From the NCBI GenBank assembly GCA_024449915.1, contig JAMZAV010006664.1, forward strand, positions 1-64,000: 64,000 nt of DNA. Direction: 5' to 3'. The DNA comes from Sweltsa coloradensis (taxonomy: Eukaryota; Arthropoda; Insecta; Plecoptera; Chloroperlidae). The translations under genes were made by a program, and so were the position numbers. Below are positions 44,026 through 55,428 of the stretch, in pieces (the stretch's first letter is position 1; the number at the start of each line of letters is the position of its first letter). The notes below the pieces were generated by a model that was given only the letters and a program-made list of their open reading frames with translations, was not told the DNA's origin and ran no database searches.

Positions 44026-45030
44026 ATTAAAGTGTCCGTTTCACCTCTTAAACAAGTTAGTCTTAATTTAAAATAGAAACATAAACACTAAGTAGTTTGT
44101 GTTTATTTCCCGACCAACGTCAATAGGGGTCTTTAAATTCATCGCCACACTCAAGAACAGTTACGTGACTGTTCTGAAGCTGGCGATGTGTTGCAACACA
44201 GCACAGCTACTATACCTTGTGTCGACCCAAGTAACACTCTGTCAATCATCCGAGTGAAAAGAAACTGATGGTTTTGTGCACAATACAAATGTAAATAATC
44301 CCCATTACACGTAATGGGTTCTCCATCTCGGCCGGTAATGACAGTTTCAAACCTCATGGACCTTCATTGAAACCAACATATTTAGTTAAAAAATATAAGA
44401 ATAATTTCCGTTGGTATATTCGTACAATGTAGGACAATTTCAATCACACAGTCATTGATGGCGGGGAAATGTAGTGCCAGCATGTATTTGAGAAGGTCCT
44501 CTTTTTTGTAATGGGTGTGTCCACCCAATTTGCTGGTACATGAAGATTTAAAATGGTGGACGTTTATAAGTTTCAACAAAGAAGGCGGAAGGCCTGAATA
44601 CAATCTGCGTTTTTTCAGTTTGATGATTGACTGAGTGTTACTTGGGTTGATACAAGGTGTAGCGGCATGTAATTCGCGAGGCAGGTCCCGGTCTATCTGT
44701 CGAAATAGTCTGTTCTTTAAAACCAAAGCGGAAGACCCGCGTTCACAATCACTAACAATACGTAACACTGGTCAACAACACTTGTTTTGAAAAACATACT
44801 GCTAATAAAGTATCTATGGGATAGCGTCAGTTTTCGTAAAAACATAAATGTCAGGGTTGCCAGTGGTAAGTATCGAACATTCGAACGGGGACCTCCCAAA
44901 TAAGTCTCTCATGTTACGCATGTACAACCTATTATAATGGACCGAAAAAAGATAAACAACAGTGACACTGACTGTATACATATACCTCACCTCATTATTA
45001 CTTGTATGATGTACTAGTATTGAGTAAAAT
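44026..45030. other. No recognisable feature
   Basis: A 128-codon minus frame (44768-44382) has no known domain and weak gene-like composition. Nothing else was found. Confidence 0.35.
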
Positions 45031-45038
45031 GTATGATA

Positions 45039-45223
45039 CTAGGGAAACGCCAAAGTCGTTGTCAAACGAGTGAGTGAGCCAAGTGTTGAGTACCCGGGAA
45101 CATCCCCTTTCCTCCCCTATACCTAAGGCTGGATCTAGCCCAGTATGGCCCATGGAGAATGATACCGAGTACTCAACACATGGCTCACTCACTCGTTCAA
45201 CAACGACTTTGGCGTTTCCCTAG
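45039..45223. mobile_element. Foldback MITE, 185 bp, TA target site
   Basis: CTAGGGAAACGCCAAAGTCG starts a 55-bp arm (45039-45093) that is nearly perfectly complementary to 45169-45223. TA dinucleotides flank both ends. TA duplication points to the Tc1/mariner group of superfamilies, but no transposase is present. The central 75 bp is unrelated. Confidence 0.75.
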
Positions 45224-45375
45224 TAATTTAAATTGAACATTTTAAATGCGAATCGTGTTCAAAACGAATTAGCGTAAAACAAACAAATTTCCAAGATGAA
45301 ACAAAATCACCTAATTTTTATTTCCCATTTAACACCCCTCAAAAATAATATGTGGATGTAAAAATATAAAAAAAT

Positions 45376-45450
45376 TCGAACTAACGGGCATCGAACCCCA
45401 ACCCTCCGTGCGGTAGGCTTAATGCTTACCACTGTGCCATGGCAGCCACG
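45376..45450 (-). repeat. tRNA-derived module
   Basis: On the minus strand ATGGCACAGTGGTAAGCA (A box, D arm) and GGGGTTCGATGCCCG (B box) have tRNA spacing. The arms are imperfect. It is likely a SINE head or tRNA pseudogene. Confidence 0.45.
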
Positions 45451-45539
45451 CAGACTTTGTCCCGCTAGCTGCTACTAAACAAATGCTATTGATAATTTAA
45501 AAAATCACATTTTTATTTATTGTAGGCTTAAATCGCAAT

Positions 45540-45725
45540 GGATCTAGCTGATTTTGTTAACAGTTCTCAGTATACTCGTACCGGATGTCTGTTTAAAATT
45601 TCAGCGCAATCTGTTCAGCGGTTCGGCTGATTTTCGACGTACAGACATACAGAATCACAGAATGAGAGCCGTTTGAGTTGAATGGAGACACTCGGTCGCT
45701 CCGCTCCCTCGTTTAATAATACAAT
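45540..45725 (+). repeat. LINE-3'-end-like repeat
   Basis: CAGCGCAATCTGTTCAGCGG and TTCGACGTACAGACATACAG resemble a tail sequence common in invertebrate LINEs and SINEs (sequence memory, not searched). It stops near a purine-poor TCGCTCCGCTCCCTCG tract. Confidence 0.35.
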
Positions 45726-45854
45726 AAAGTGAAAAAGTATGCCTAAGGTTTTCGGGCAGTGTTTGTTTAGTATTCTTCCTAATAGCTTATCGTTTTTCGA
45801 GTAGATGCAGGCTGGCACATAATATATTAGAACCATTCCAAACATAAACATAGA

Positions 45855-46080
45855 TATAGTCCGGGTTAGTGGAGGAACCTATATGACTGTCAAGGTTACA
45901 CCGTCCTTTCGGATGGGACGTTAAGCCGTTGGTCCCCTTGGTACTTTTTCTAAAGGAGTAGTCTACGTGCCGGTACCGGGATCCACTCCACCCTTCTATT
46001 CACCCGTCATCCTCATCTATAACCACTCATCGTCTTGAATAGTCTTAGTAGTGCATTAATATCAGACTTTAGGCATTACA
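45855..46080 (+). repeat. 5S-type SINE copy 1 (head missing)
   Basis: CCTTTCGGATGGGACGTTAA, GCCGTTGGTCCCC and AAAGGAGTAGTCTACG match the body of the 49.59-49.97 kb copy. The 5S-related head is absent, so it is 5'-truncated. Confidence 0.65.
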
Positions 46081-47884
46081 AATCGTATATTGACTTCAAT
46101 TAGTTGAACATTGTCTATGTACAAATAAATGGATGTGTATTTCCGTTAAAACTTTTGCTTTTTTCAGTTTCTGTACATTCCTGTGGTGATCTACGTCCCA
46201 GGACTTGCGTTCAGCCAAGGTAATTAATGTGGGCTAGTTCCTGTGGCGATCTACGTCAGTCACAAAAGATGTCAAATATCTAGGGCGGTGGGTAGGTAGG
46301 CCTAGGTCTTCATAAAAGCTGCTTTTTAGTTTGTTGTTACCATCTGTATTTAAATTGTATTATCTACAAAAATAAATTTAAAACTTTAGGTCTAATCAAA
46401 CAATTCTCTAAGACAAGATAAATAGAGGACTAGGCCCTGGGCTTTGGGCATTATAAACCCAATACCCTGGGTCACAACAAAACCTAACTTTCATTCAATC
46501 AGCTCAGCTGTTGCGTCCATCAATAGCGGCTAGAATAGAAGTTTGTTTGTCGTGATCTGGAGTACATATTCGGAGCAAGCTGTAACGTCACAGGCCCAGG
46601 CCCTAGATTATTTTTTATTTTGAAAATCTTCATAATTTGCATAAAAGTCTCCTCAAGAACCAACTGTTAATTTTTCGATCCGTGATCAACCAGTGTATAA
46701 GTATCACGTGTGTGGTAATTTGCATAAGGCTATGCAAATTACAGGCAACTAGCCTGCCATGTCAACCAAGGGTTGATTCTAGTGCTACATTCTGAAGTGG
46801 AGCGTAGGCTCATGTTTTCTGTTTGGTGTGTACGGGTGTGGCCTATACGTGACGTCACCCCATGATAAATCGGTACAGTGCTAGATTTCGACAAGAGGCT
46901 TCACGATTTCACCCCGTGCTGTGGAATGTGGAAACCGGCGAACTCCAAGAAAACGCAGTTCAGGAATGCGAGTGCGAATCGCGAATTTCGGGTGGCAAGA
47001 ATCCACCAATGGTAAACCAGAGTGAGCTCGCGCCGTAGCTAATATTCAACCTAAACCAATGAGAGCCCTAGCGGAAACAGACCCTGTATCCGGGGTAGCT
47101 AGACTCTGCAAGCGTGCAGAATCGAGACGATCAGCACTGCGAGGCAAACCAGTGACAGAGCCGGTTGATAGTAGCACGAGCTCCGGGTTTTACCAGGACA
47201 CCGAGGCGTCGCACCAAGAGCCATGGCTACATCAAGAGCCTCATGCCTAACGGGGAGAGCCGTATGGCGAGGGAGAGAGGTTCACTTTATATAATCTTTT
47301 ATATTAATATTCAACGACTTCGAACCCCACGGTCTACGTTCTTTTTGGTGATCCATCAGTTCTATGGTGAACCCCTAAGGAAGCCTCGTCCGTAGACGAC
47401 CTACGCAATCCCATGGCTAACTCTAATAACTAAGTTTTGGGGAGCAATGGCTCATTTCAAGTATTCTTTATGATCCTCGGAGCGCCTTTGCGGTGTCATA
47501 AACAGGGTGCACGTGTTTTGTGCCGATAATATTGAACCACGTGGTCGTACCATACCACTGTGCAGGCATGTAGCCGCACATCTCTCTCTCCGACTGGACC
47601 TTCGAGATTCAGCTTTAACTGGCATCTGCCTTCGTGTGCCGTAGCGCCCGAAGTGAGCCGTCGAGACGCCAGGTCGCCGTCCACACGGGACACCCAAGCG
47701 ACGCGTCCAATCTTCACCTGAATCACCGAAGCGTCGTCATCGTCATCATCATCAACCCACATTCGTCAAGCAAGAAAACCCACGGGATAGGATGGACAAT
47801 GACTCGGCAAAGTGATGAGTAATCAGCTAAGCTGAATGGTTTATTTATGTTTCTTATTATCCTGTAACTCTGTTGATTGTAACT
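46081..47884. other. Mostly unrecognised; short repeats and a hairpin
   Basis: TTCCTGTGGTGATCTACGTC occurs at 46179 and, with one change, at 46238. GTAATTTGCATA and its complement TATGCAAATTAC (46715-46742) form a 12-bp perfect stem with a 4-base loop and contain two facing ATTTGCAT octamers. A moderately GC-rich part (46.9-47.8 kb) has only short frames without known domains. Confidence 0.4.
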
Positions 47885-48836
47885 CTCAATGATCAGATTT
47901 TGGAATGAGTCACTAAAGTCAAGGATTTAGGTGTCATCATATCTCATGATCTATCATTTTCAGAATCACCTTTCTAACATTATTCCAAAATCATTTAGGT
48001 TGCTTGGTTTCTTAAGACGAAACTGCTCTAAAGAATTCTCCAAAACCACAATGCGGAAGTTGTACCTCTCTCTTGTTAGGCCTCATTTATGCTAGCTCTA
48101 TTTGGAACCCATATCAAATCACCAAAATTCAGAATGTAGAAAGGGTCCAACAGTGTTTCATAAAACATCAATGCATAAAATGTAACATTCTATATCATAG
48201 AGTAGATTATGCACAACTTTGTAAAGATGCCTAACCTAATGACGTTTAGAAACCAAAGGAACTATTCTGACATGGTTTACCTTACAAAATTGTAAATATT
48301 TAACAAACACTATTCAATTCTAGGCAAATTAAATTTTTCATAACCTCCAAACCTTCCACGCCATCATTAAACTTTTCAACCAGCTCTAAGTTCATCTCGC
48401 CCTCCTAAAAATTCATGCTCAACAGATTGCAGCGTTCATTAATATTTAAACCTCTTGAAGGAACAACATTGATCTCTACTCACAAAATATTTTTAAATTT
48501 AAATCTGTGATCACTCAAGCTTTAGGATATTAACATTATATATTTACTCACTAGCTGATTTTCCATTATTCTCTCTTAATAGGTTTTTCATTCTTTTGTT
48601 TGAAGAATATCTGTTTTTAATTTTCATTGTTAATAATATTGAATAGTTTTCACATTTAAAGTGATAATTTCAAATATTTTAAAGAGCTACATGTATTTTT
48701 TATGTATATTGTATACTTTTAAGGCAATAGTTTATGTTTTTTCCTATCCATTAGGCTATGCTATGATTTGCCCTTGTGAGTATTTGTACTCTGTTGTAAT
48801 ATGACATGATAATAAATAAATAATGAAAAAAAATGC
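47885..48836 (+). pseudogene. CR1/Jockey-like LINE, ORF2 C-terminus and 3' end
   Basis: In mixed frames, VKDLGVIIS, LLGFLRRNCSKEF, LYLSLVRPHL, SIWNPYQITKIQNVERVQ and further pieces match the thumb/C-terminal region of CR1/Jockey-group reverse transcriptases. An AT-rich 3' untranslated part follows. It closes with TGATAATAAATAAATAATGA and an A run at 48806-48836, the expected tail. It is 5'-truncated with several stops and frameshifts, a normal dead LINE copy. Confidence 0.7.
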
Positions 48837-49585
48837 CACCTAAGTATCTGATTCATTTAATTGGGCCCAACTTAAATTCATTTGTTCTAATTAACTTCAT
48901 TTTGTGTAACTTAGCTTTCTTGTTTTTCATTATACTCCGACTCAACTCAACTTTGAACTTTGCTTGAGACAGTGCATGCGAGCAACCTTGCTTCCCCTAA
49001 CATCATTTAATATTAAGAAGTAAACCCTGAGCCTGATAAGTACGGCGTGTCAAACCGCATAGGCTAAGCACGAGCGGAATGGCGGACCAGGACCTGACGC
49101 AGCGATCTCCGTCGGCGCGGCTCATCGCCAGCAGCGCGGTAAGGCTGGTGACCACCAATGAGCCCATGGGTAGGCCACCAGGCGGTGCGTAGCCCTGTGT
49201 TGCCATTGGCTGTTCACATGTACACGTTGTTTTGCTAGGGCTGTGTCCACCTCAAGGGTCTCGTTCTAGAGCTAGTTGAGGGCAACACATTTATTTTCGC
49301 GTTCTCGCGCTCTAATGTAATTGATATTTTAATTGCGAGTGTCCGATCACTCTGGTGGCGCCGGTCGGTTCTTTGGGCACGGAGTAGCAAGGTAACTATC
49401 ATCCTGCCGGTGGCTAGTAGCCATTAGGTTTCAGGAGGAGTGTGAAGTTACAAAGCTCTGAGTAAAAATTGCGATCATCTACTCTACTCTAACCAGATGA
49501 GAGTTAACTCTGGCTTCTCTAGACCACGAGATTTTTAATTATTTTTAATTAAATATATTTTGGATTTAATTTGTTATTTTGAAAC
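48837..49585. other. No recognisable feature
   Basis: A locally GC-rich part at 49.03-49.21 kb has a 67-codon minus frame without a known domain. A short TCTAC repeat lies near 49.47 kb. Confidence 0.4.
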
Positions 49586-49589
49586 TGTT

Positions 49590-49975
49590 TATAGCTATCA
49601 AACACCGAAGTTAAGCAGCTAACGGGCGTGGTCAGGGGTAGAGTGGGTGACCGCTCTGCCATGAAAATCACTATAATGCTGGTTAAGAGCAGATGTTCGA
49701 GAGACTAGTGTAACGGCTTCGTTCCCCTCAACGTCTGCTCGCAGTCCGGGATAGTGTAAGCAAATGGAACTTATATGTTGTCAAGGTCACACCCTCCTTT
49801 CGGATGGGCCGTTTAACAGTTGGTCCCCTTTGGTCCTTTTCGAAAGGAGTAGTCTTCGATGCCGTACCCGGGTTTTACCCTCCACCCTTCTAGTTCATGT
49901 TTTCATCCTCATCAATCTCCACTCATCATTCGAATAGCCAAAGTGCCATTTATATCCGATGTTAAGCAATATCCT
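49590..49975 (+). repeat. 5S rRNA-related SINE, copy 2
   Basis: The head resembles the inner part of 5S rRNA. CACCGAAGTTAAGCAGC (box A) lies at 49602-49618 and GTGGGTGACCGC (box C) at about 49643-49655, close to 5S order and spacing. The body contains CTTTCGGATGGGCCGTTTAA, TTGGTCCCC and CGAAAGGAGTAGTC, shared with the 45.86 kb copy. 5S-headed SINEs (SINE3 type) are known in animals. The 5' third of the 5S gene is not recognisable. Confidence 0.7.
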
Positions 49976-50025
49976 TCCAATTTGAATCATAAGAGCTCAT
50001 TGGAAAATATGATTAGAAATGGCCT

Positions 50026-50186
50026 ATTAGCGAAAGACTCGACGTTTTGTCCGACGGTGGACGGATGCAGTCCTCGTGGAATGCGGCCCGTCCTTGCGCC
50101 CTAGTGCCGTACACTCTACTACCTATTAGCAACCTCTAACGTTTTGTCCGACGGTGGACGGATGCACTCTTGTGGAATTGCGGCCA
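50026..50186. repeat. Tandem repeat, two units of about 97 bp
   Basis: CTATTAGC ... ACGTTTTGTCCGACGGTGG occurs at 50026-50092 and 50123-50186, with a shared continuation CGGATGCA and GGAATGCGGCC/GGAATTGCGGCC. Confidence 0.7.
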
Positions 50187-50477
50187 TCTTGTCGGCCTTT
50201 GCGATACAAAATACATATCTCTGGCACAAAGTATTCCTTAATGAGATAGAAATCCGACATTGTGCATCTTCACATTACTGTCAATATTGGCCTTTGACTT
50301 TGATGATGTAACTTCAATATTTTATCTGGCAATTCACAAAAGTATTGCCAAATGGGAAGCTCTCAAATTAGTTCGAAATGACACCTCAAATGCTTCCTAC
50401 AATATTTTGATTCCTATGTTAAAGGCTGCACAGGGTAGCTATAATATCGGCGCGATGCAGTGTCCCCCCCCCGCGCA

Positions 50478-50760
50478 TTTCAGTTGGAACTCGGCCCACA
50501 ATTGTCATATCGGCATAAATTTTTTTTTTTAACTCTTTTCCCATAAAATTTAACTAGACCTTTGTTGTGATGTCGATTTTTTTCCAATTGTATATAAAAT
50601 GGGCTTATAAAAAATTGAGAACTTGGAATATTTTTTGAAAATTTACCTTCACTTTAGAGCTTTTATAAAAAAATTACAAACTTTTATGGAAAATGTACAT
50701 CACACAAGTCCTAATTTCAACATTTATCTTCAAAATAAAAAAAAATTTACCAAAATCGTG
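50478..50760. repeat. Repeat E copy 1
   Basis: CAGTTGGAACTCGGCCCACA and ATTGTCATATCGGCATAAA are shared with 52.52 kb, followed in both by AT-rich sequence. Confidence 0.45.
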
Positions 50761-51303
50761 TGGAGTATACCGCTAAACTACTGAACTACGAATGCATGTT
50801 TTGGGACGCTAATTTTAAGCCTTTTCAGCCAGCAAGTGTCGCACAATCTGGCGATACACTTTTTGAGTGCAGGATGGTTTATTTATGTTCGAAATAATAA
50901 TTTCAATTGGCCACAGAGTAAAAACTGTTCAGCTATGCAGAACTACCACTCAATGCATAATACATGTTTTACTGTTTTGCTATGAACACGGCAACGAGTA
51001 AGACATTATGTTTTTTGTGTAAGCTGTTAAGCTTTCCATCAACCATTGTAGTTTGTTCACGCTGTAGCCCAATAAGAAACGTAACACGCATAATCATAAT
51101 CGTGCATTACGATATTAAATTCGATGGAAATGCTAAATTATAGTATGACCTGCAATGGTCATCAGTTCATATTAGGTTACGCCTCGCACATGATGTGACA
51201 CATATTTACTTTATAGCATGTAAGCGGAACGCAATCTTTTGTCAGCCTGTATTGAATACGTGTCCAAATTATAACAGACAAAGAATAAATTAAAATTATC
51301 GTT

Positions 51304-51375
51304 TTGGAGTCGAACCCGGGGCCGGATCATTCGGTTCCTATCCGCGCGTTTTTCTTTTTTGCGCGAGCTAGAAGT
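51304..51375 (-). repeat. tRNA-derived module
   Basis: On the minus strand CTAGCTCGCGCAAAA is followed at tRNA distance by CCCGGGTTCGACTCC (B box). The arms are degenerate. Confidence 0.4.
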
Positions 51376-51526
51376 ATCCAGTCACAAAGTACTCGGCTCA
51401 ATTGCGCAAGGCCATTTAAAAATTGAAAGTAAAATAGGGTTCCAGTTTGGAGTCGTTTCTGTGTTTAATTTACACGATTGTCCAATACGAAATATCTTAA
51501 ATATATTGCATTAAAATTGTTCTCAC

Positions 51527-51606
51527 ACTGGGAATAGAACCCCCGGCCGGTCTCCCGCTGTCCGGCGTCGGGGCGGATGCTCTTACGCAAATGAGCATTG
51601 GAGACG
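51527..51606 (-). repeat. tRNA-like module
   Basis: The minus strand reads TGCTCATTTGCGTAAGAGCA (D arm with GCTC/GAGC stem). A GC-rich anticodon-like arm and GGGGTTCTATTCCC (B-box variant) follow. It is a tRNA pseudogene or SINE head. Confidence 0.4.
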
Positions 51607-52517
51607 GCGTCATGAATTCGGTCTATTTGGTAGTTATATTTTATTATTGGGGTGTGATAGTTTAAGTGTCGATATAATCAAATACAAATGGTGAACATTG
51701 TGGGCACTACACCCAAAAAAATCAGAAAGTTAAAGGTATATTCACGTGAGATAATCTAAAGCCGATCATTGTACAAACTGTATTCGCATGGGCATATCCT
51801 CATTGCACATGAAATATCAATCTTGGTTTTGTTTTGTGGCCTTTCCAAGAACCGACGTGGTAACGCAATACATTAAGTCCACAGCATGTCCCACCCCCCT
51901 CCAGCAGCATAGCATTTCTCTTGCAATAGTAGTAAGATATTTATTCTCAAGGCCATGCATCTTGTGTTAAGCTGGGCTCCGACAACGTTGCCTGACAAGT
52001 CTTTACTTTTTTTCGTGTTATCCAATCACGATATGTTATTTGTGATATCGTTTATTTTGCCATGCAGTACCTAACCAACATACGGAATGGACATAAATGA
52101 TCGATCGACGACACATTTCTGTAGATTTGCCACGTCATCGTCATTAGAAAATTTATTAAGATTACTTTATCAACTTCAAATGATAAACTATGCTCTATCT
52201 TAGCTATTATCTTTGCTTTGACATGTTTTTGATGATTATATTTTTTTGGGTGGTTGAATGACCTGAGTTACTGATGGGCGGAAAAGGTTCATATAATTTC
52301 CGAGCAAAGTTTTTTAAACGGTGACTAGTTACTACATGAAATCTTCTGACTATAAAACGAGAATCATGAGTGTGCAGTAAAGGGAAGTAGTACAATAAAG
52401 AGATATACCCGTCTGGAACAAATAGACATACAATGTAAAATAGGAAACAAATCGGTTACCACATGTGGTTTTATATAATAATAATAAATATTATATCTGC
52501 GTAATGCTGTCTTCCCG

Positions 52518-52740
52518 CAGTTCATCTGGAACTTACTTAGTCCACAATTGTCATATCTGCATAAAATTAGGAAAAATCTATTAACAATAAAATCAACTTA
52601 TTTAAACTTTATAAAAACATGATACCTACTATGGAAATTTTTGGAAAATAAACATTTGCTTTTGAATACTAAAAAAATATTACACCTTTAAATTAAATAC
52701 GCATAAATTTCACAAGTGTTTAAAAATGTCGTGACTTGTG
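52518..52740. repeat. Repeat E copy 2
   Basis: GTTCATCTGGAACTTACTTA, then GTCCACAATTGTCATATCTG, matches 50.48 kb, and the AT-rich continuation is also similar. Confidence 0.45.
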
Positions 52741-53104
52741 TGCGTTGGTTTGGGTTTGAACATTAATATTATTGTAGCTTGTTAGATTAATATTTTGTCA
52801 GCTTGCATTTCATCCATTTCATTCATCTTAATGTAGGCCTACCATATTTTGTATTGACTATGAAAATAGCAACTAGTGCTAATGAATAAAGAACACTAGT
52901 GGTGTATCCAGGAATGTCCAATGGGGGGCCAATATGCCAATATGCCAATATGCCAAACAGAGACGGGGTCTGGTGCGAAGCCCCAGCCGCCGGAGGCCTT
53001 TTCGAATTTTTTCTCGTATTTGACATTTTCAACGCCTCTAAACACGTTGTAAGTGCTATGCAAATCATAAAATTTCTTTTTGTGCAAAGTCTGACTTTGT
53101 AAGT

Positions 53105-55262
53105 ACACTCAAAAAATTATTTTGGTGTAAATTCTGCGGTGTAGATTTTTTATACGTGCACGGTGGTTGTTTTTAAACACCGCAGTCAAAAGGACTCAAA
53201 AATCAATGGCGGTCTAAATAAAACGCGGTGTAAAAATACCTGAAAACAACACCGTGAGTTTACACCGTGATCTTTTTACGACATTCGGTGTTAATCTTAC
53301 TCAAAGATTACACCGCTAGCGGACTCAAAATAATTGTAGTTTAGATGAATTTACACCGGTTTGACCTAAATAAAAATTATCGCGTCACCACCGCCAACGT
53401 CTGACAAGTTTCAACAGGAACAGGCGGGCGTTCGCGATCTAACAGTTAATTTTTTTATTAACTTTATCAGTTATTTCAAAATTTTAGCATAGTATATTTT
53501 TTAATATTTTTTTTTTTTTTTTTTTTTTTCTTTAATAAGCAATAATATTTTAACCAGTATTAATATGCTCAGGAATTAGGAACTTCACACAAGGTATCCT
53601 ACCTGATACAATCTATCGCGACACATCCGATTGCAATATGTGCGGCCCCTATCTTAGGTACTATTAAATCATAATTAAAATTCTTTTCTTCACAAATCCT
53701 CACGCATTCTCTCCTATTTATGTACACATTTTTTAAAGTTTCACGTCAAGTTTATGAGTCGCCGACTACTATACCAAGTTACTTCTGGATAGTGCTTCTT
53801 TTATTTGTACAATCAATAGCCCTAATTTTTTTCACAGTTGGTTTCAATGTTCATGTAGACATACATCCCCAATGTTACGTTAACATTTTATCGCTGAGAT
53901 GGCATTGCCTTCACTTATTTTAAATTTAAGACCAATACATCAAGGTATTCTCCTACATTACCGTTGTCATTATCATAAACCAGTAAGCTAAGTATAAATG
54001 TTTTCATATAAGTGTAGTTTATTGAAGCTTATCAATGAACCAATAATGAAAGAATCTTAGTTTTCCATAACTAAATTCTTTCGTTATTAAAAATGCATCA
54101 ACTATCTCAATGAAGAACAAATTAACCAAGAACCAAACATGTTATAATTAAGAGGCTGGCGCGGAGACGAATTTAAGCGCCAACCTTGTTTGTTTTCCGA
54201 ATAAACTGTTAAAGATCGGTATTATATTTCACACTAACGTTAGAAAAAGACAAATCTATAGATCCAGTAAGCGTAATCCTAGTTTAATTAATTGATTTTC
54301 AATATAAAAAATTGTGAAATATCCATATTCACATCAAATTTTGTCAATTATCGGAATTTATTCCAAGTGTACAGATTTTTTAACTATATTTGCATAATGG
54401 ATAATCAACGTTTAAATCAATGTTATGCGCAAATAATTTGGTAATCAAAGATACGGTTTTGATGGGAATTTCCCGAACTAAAATCCATGTTTTGGATTTC
54501 CCATTTTTTTCACGTTTTTGGACTTATGTCTCAGCATGGATTTTTATGGCAAAATTTTTTTGCACCCAAGTGTGGATATAATTGATACGTACTTTGTTAA
54601 CATAAATGCAAAATTTTGCATTGATATTATCACCGTTCAGCAGAAATTATCAACACCATGAGTACGCGCATTTTGAGTTCGCAGTGTTTTATACAATACC
54701 ACCACTGGTAGACCCTCAAAGCCAGCTAACGCGCCCTACCACGCACAGTGCAGTGTCCGAGTGGTGAAGGCGTCCGAAAGTGGAGGAAGGTATCTCGGTT
54801 CGAGTCCGGCTCTTGCGATAAAATTTGTACCTTATATGCCTGTGGTAAATAATCTTGTACTTGGGTCTCCCATACACTGTCTATAAAATGTTATTTTAAT
54901 ACCGCTTACAAGTAATTAATTTTGAAATTTATTTAATAATAAAATTAAATTCGTGAGTTCTTTTTGTTTGTCTACTAGATTGCGCCAGCGAATTCTTACA
55001 ACCGCAGTGTAAAAAATTACACAATACACTGTGTAAACATAACAACATACTGTGTTGAAATCTACACCATACGGTGTTATTGAAATCTAGTCTACACAGC
55101 ATAATTGTGGGTTATTAGTTTACACCAGCTCACTAATCAAATTAACACCTTCATGCGGTGTAAATGTTAAGACAAAACGGTGTAGTTTTCGTTTGTCTAC
55201 ACAAAATGGTGTAAAACGGTGTTAAATTCACACCGTTTCACTTTTCAATTTTTGGTGTAATT
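53105..55262. mobile_element. Element with GGTGTAA/TTACACC subterminal arrays
   Basis: Two clusters, 53.11-53.40 and 55.01-55.26 kb, are packed with GGTGT(A/T)A and its complement T(A/T)ACACC: about 9 and 10 copies in some 290 and 250 bp. The stretches between and beside them lack the motif. Each outer edge carries TTTTGGTGTAA. Clustered short motifs at both ends are typical of transposase-binding subterminal repeats. No transposase frame lies in the 1.6 kb between, so it would be non-autonomous. Confidence 0.5.
54750..54825 (+). repeat. tRNA-derived module (Ser/Leu-like)
   Basis: GTGTCCGAGTGGTGAAGGCG (A box of the Ser/Leu type) and CGGTTCGAGTCCGG (B box) have tRNA spacing. The anticodon arm is not well formed. 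Confidence 0.45.
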
Positions 55263-55428
55263 GTATATTACCTATGTAAATATATAGTTAGTTGCTCCCT
55301 CCTTATAATTTTTCTTCAATCGATCACACTCGTTTTTTTTTTTTTTTGGGGGGGGGCATTGGGAGGGACTTCAAAACCCCATACCATAACCCCCCCTCGC
55401 CCCTTGGATACGCCACTGAAAACACTAC

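Larger units (their letters stand above)
52899..55428. mobile_element. Possible element with inverted AGTGGYGTATCCA ends
   Basis: AGTGGTGTATCCAGG near 52899, reading right, and AGTGGCGTATCCAAGG, reading left from about 55428, form inverted termini. Each is followed by G-rich sequence. Ends of the CA-TGGCGTA type are common in invertebrate DNA transposons. The left end also has three CCAATATG units (52929-52956). No target duplication could be fixed. Confidence 0.35.

Noticed and set aside
44382..44768. 128-codon minus-strand frame
   Set aside because: No recognisable domain or gene context.
49003..49206. GC-rich 67-codon minus frame as a small membrane protein
   Set aside because: The hydrophobic stretch is short and no family motif could be matched.
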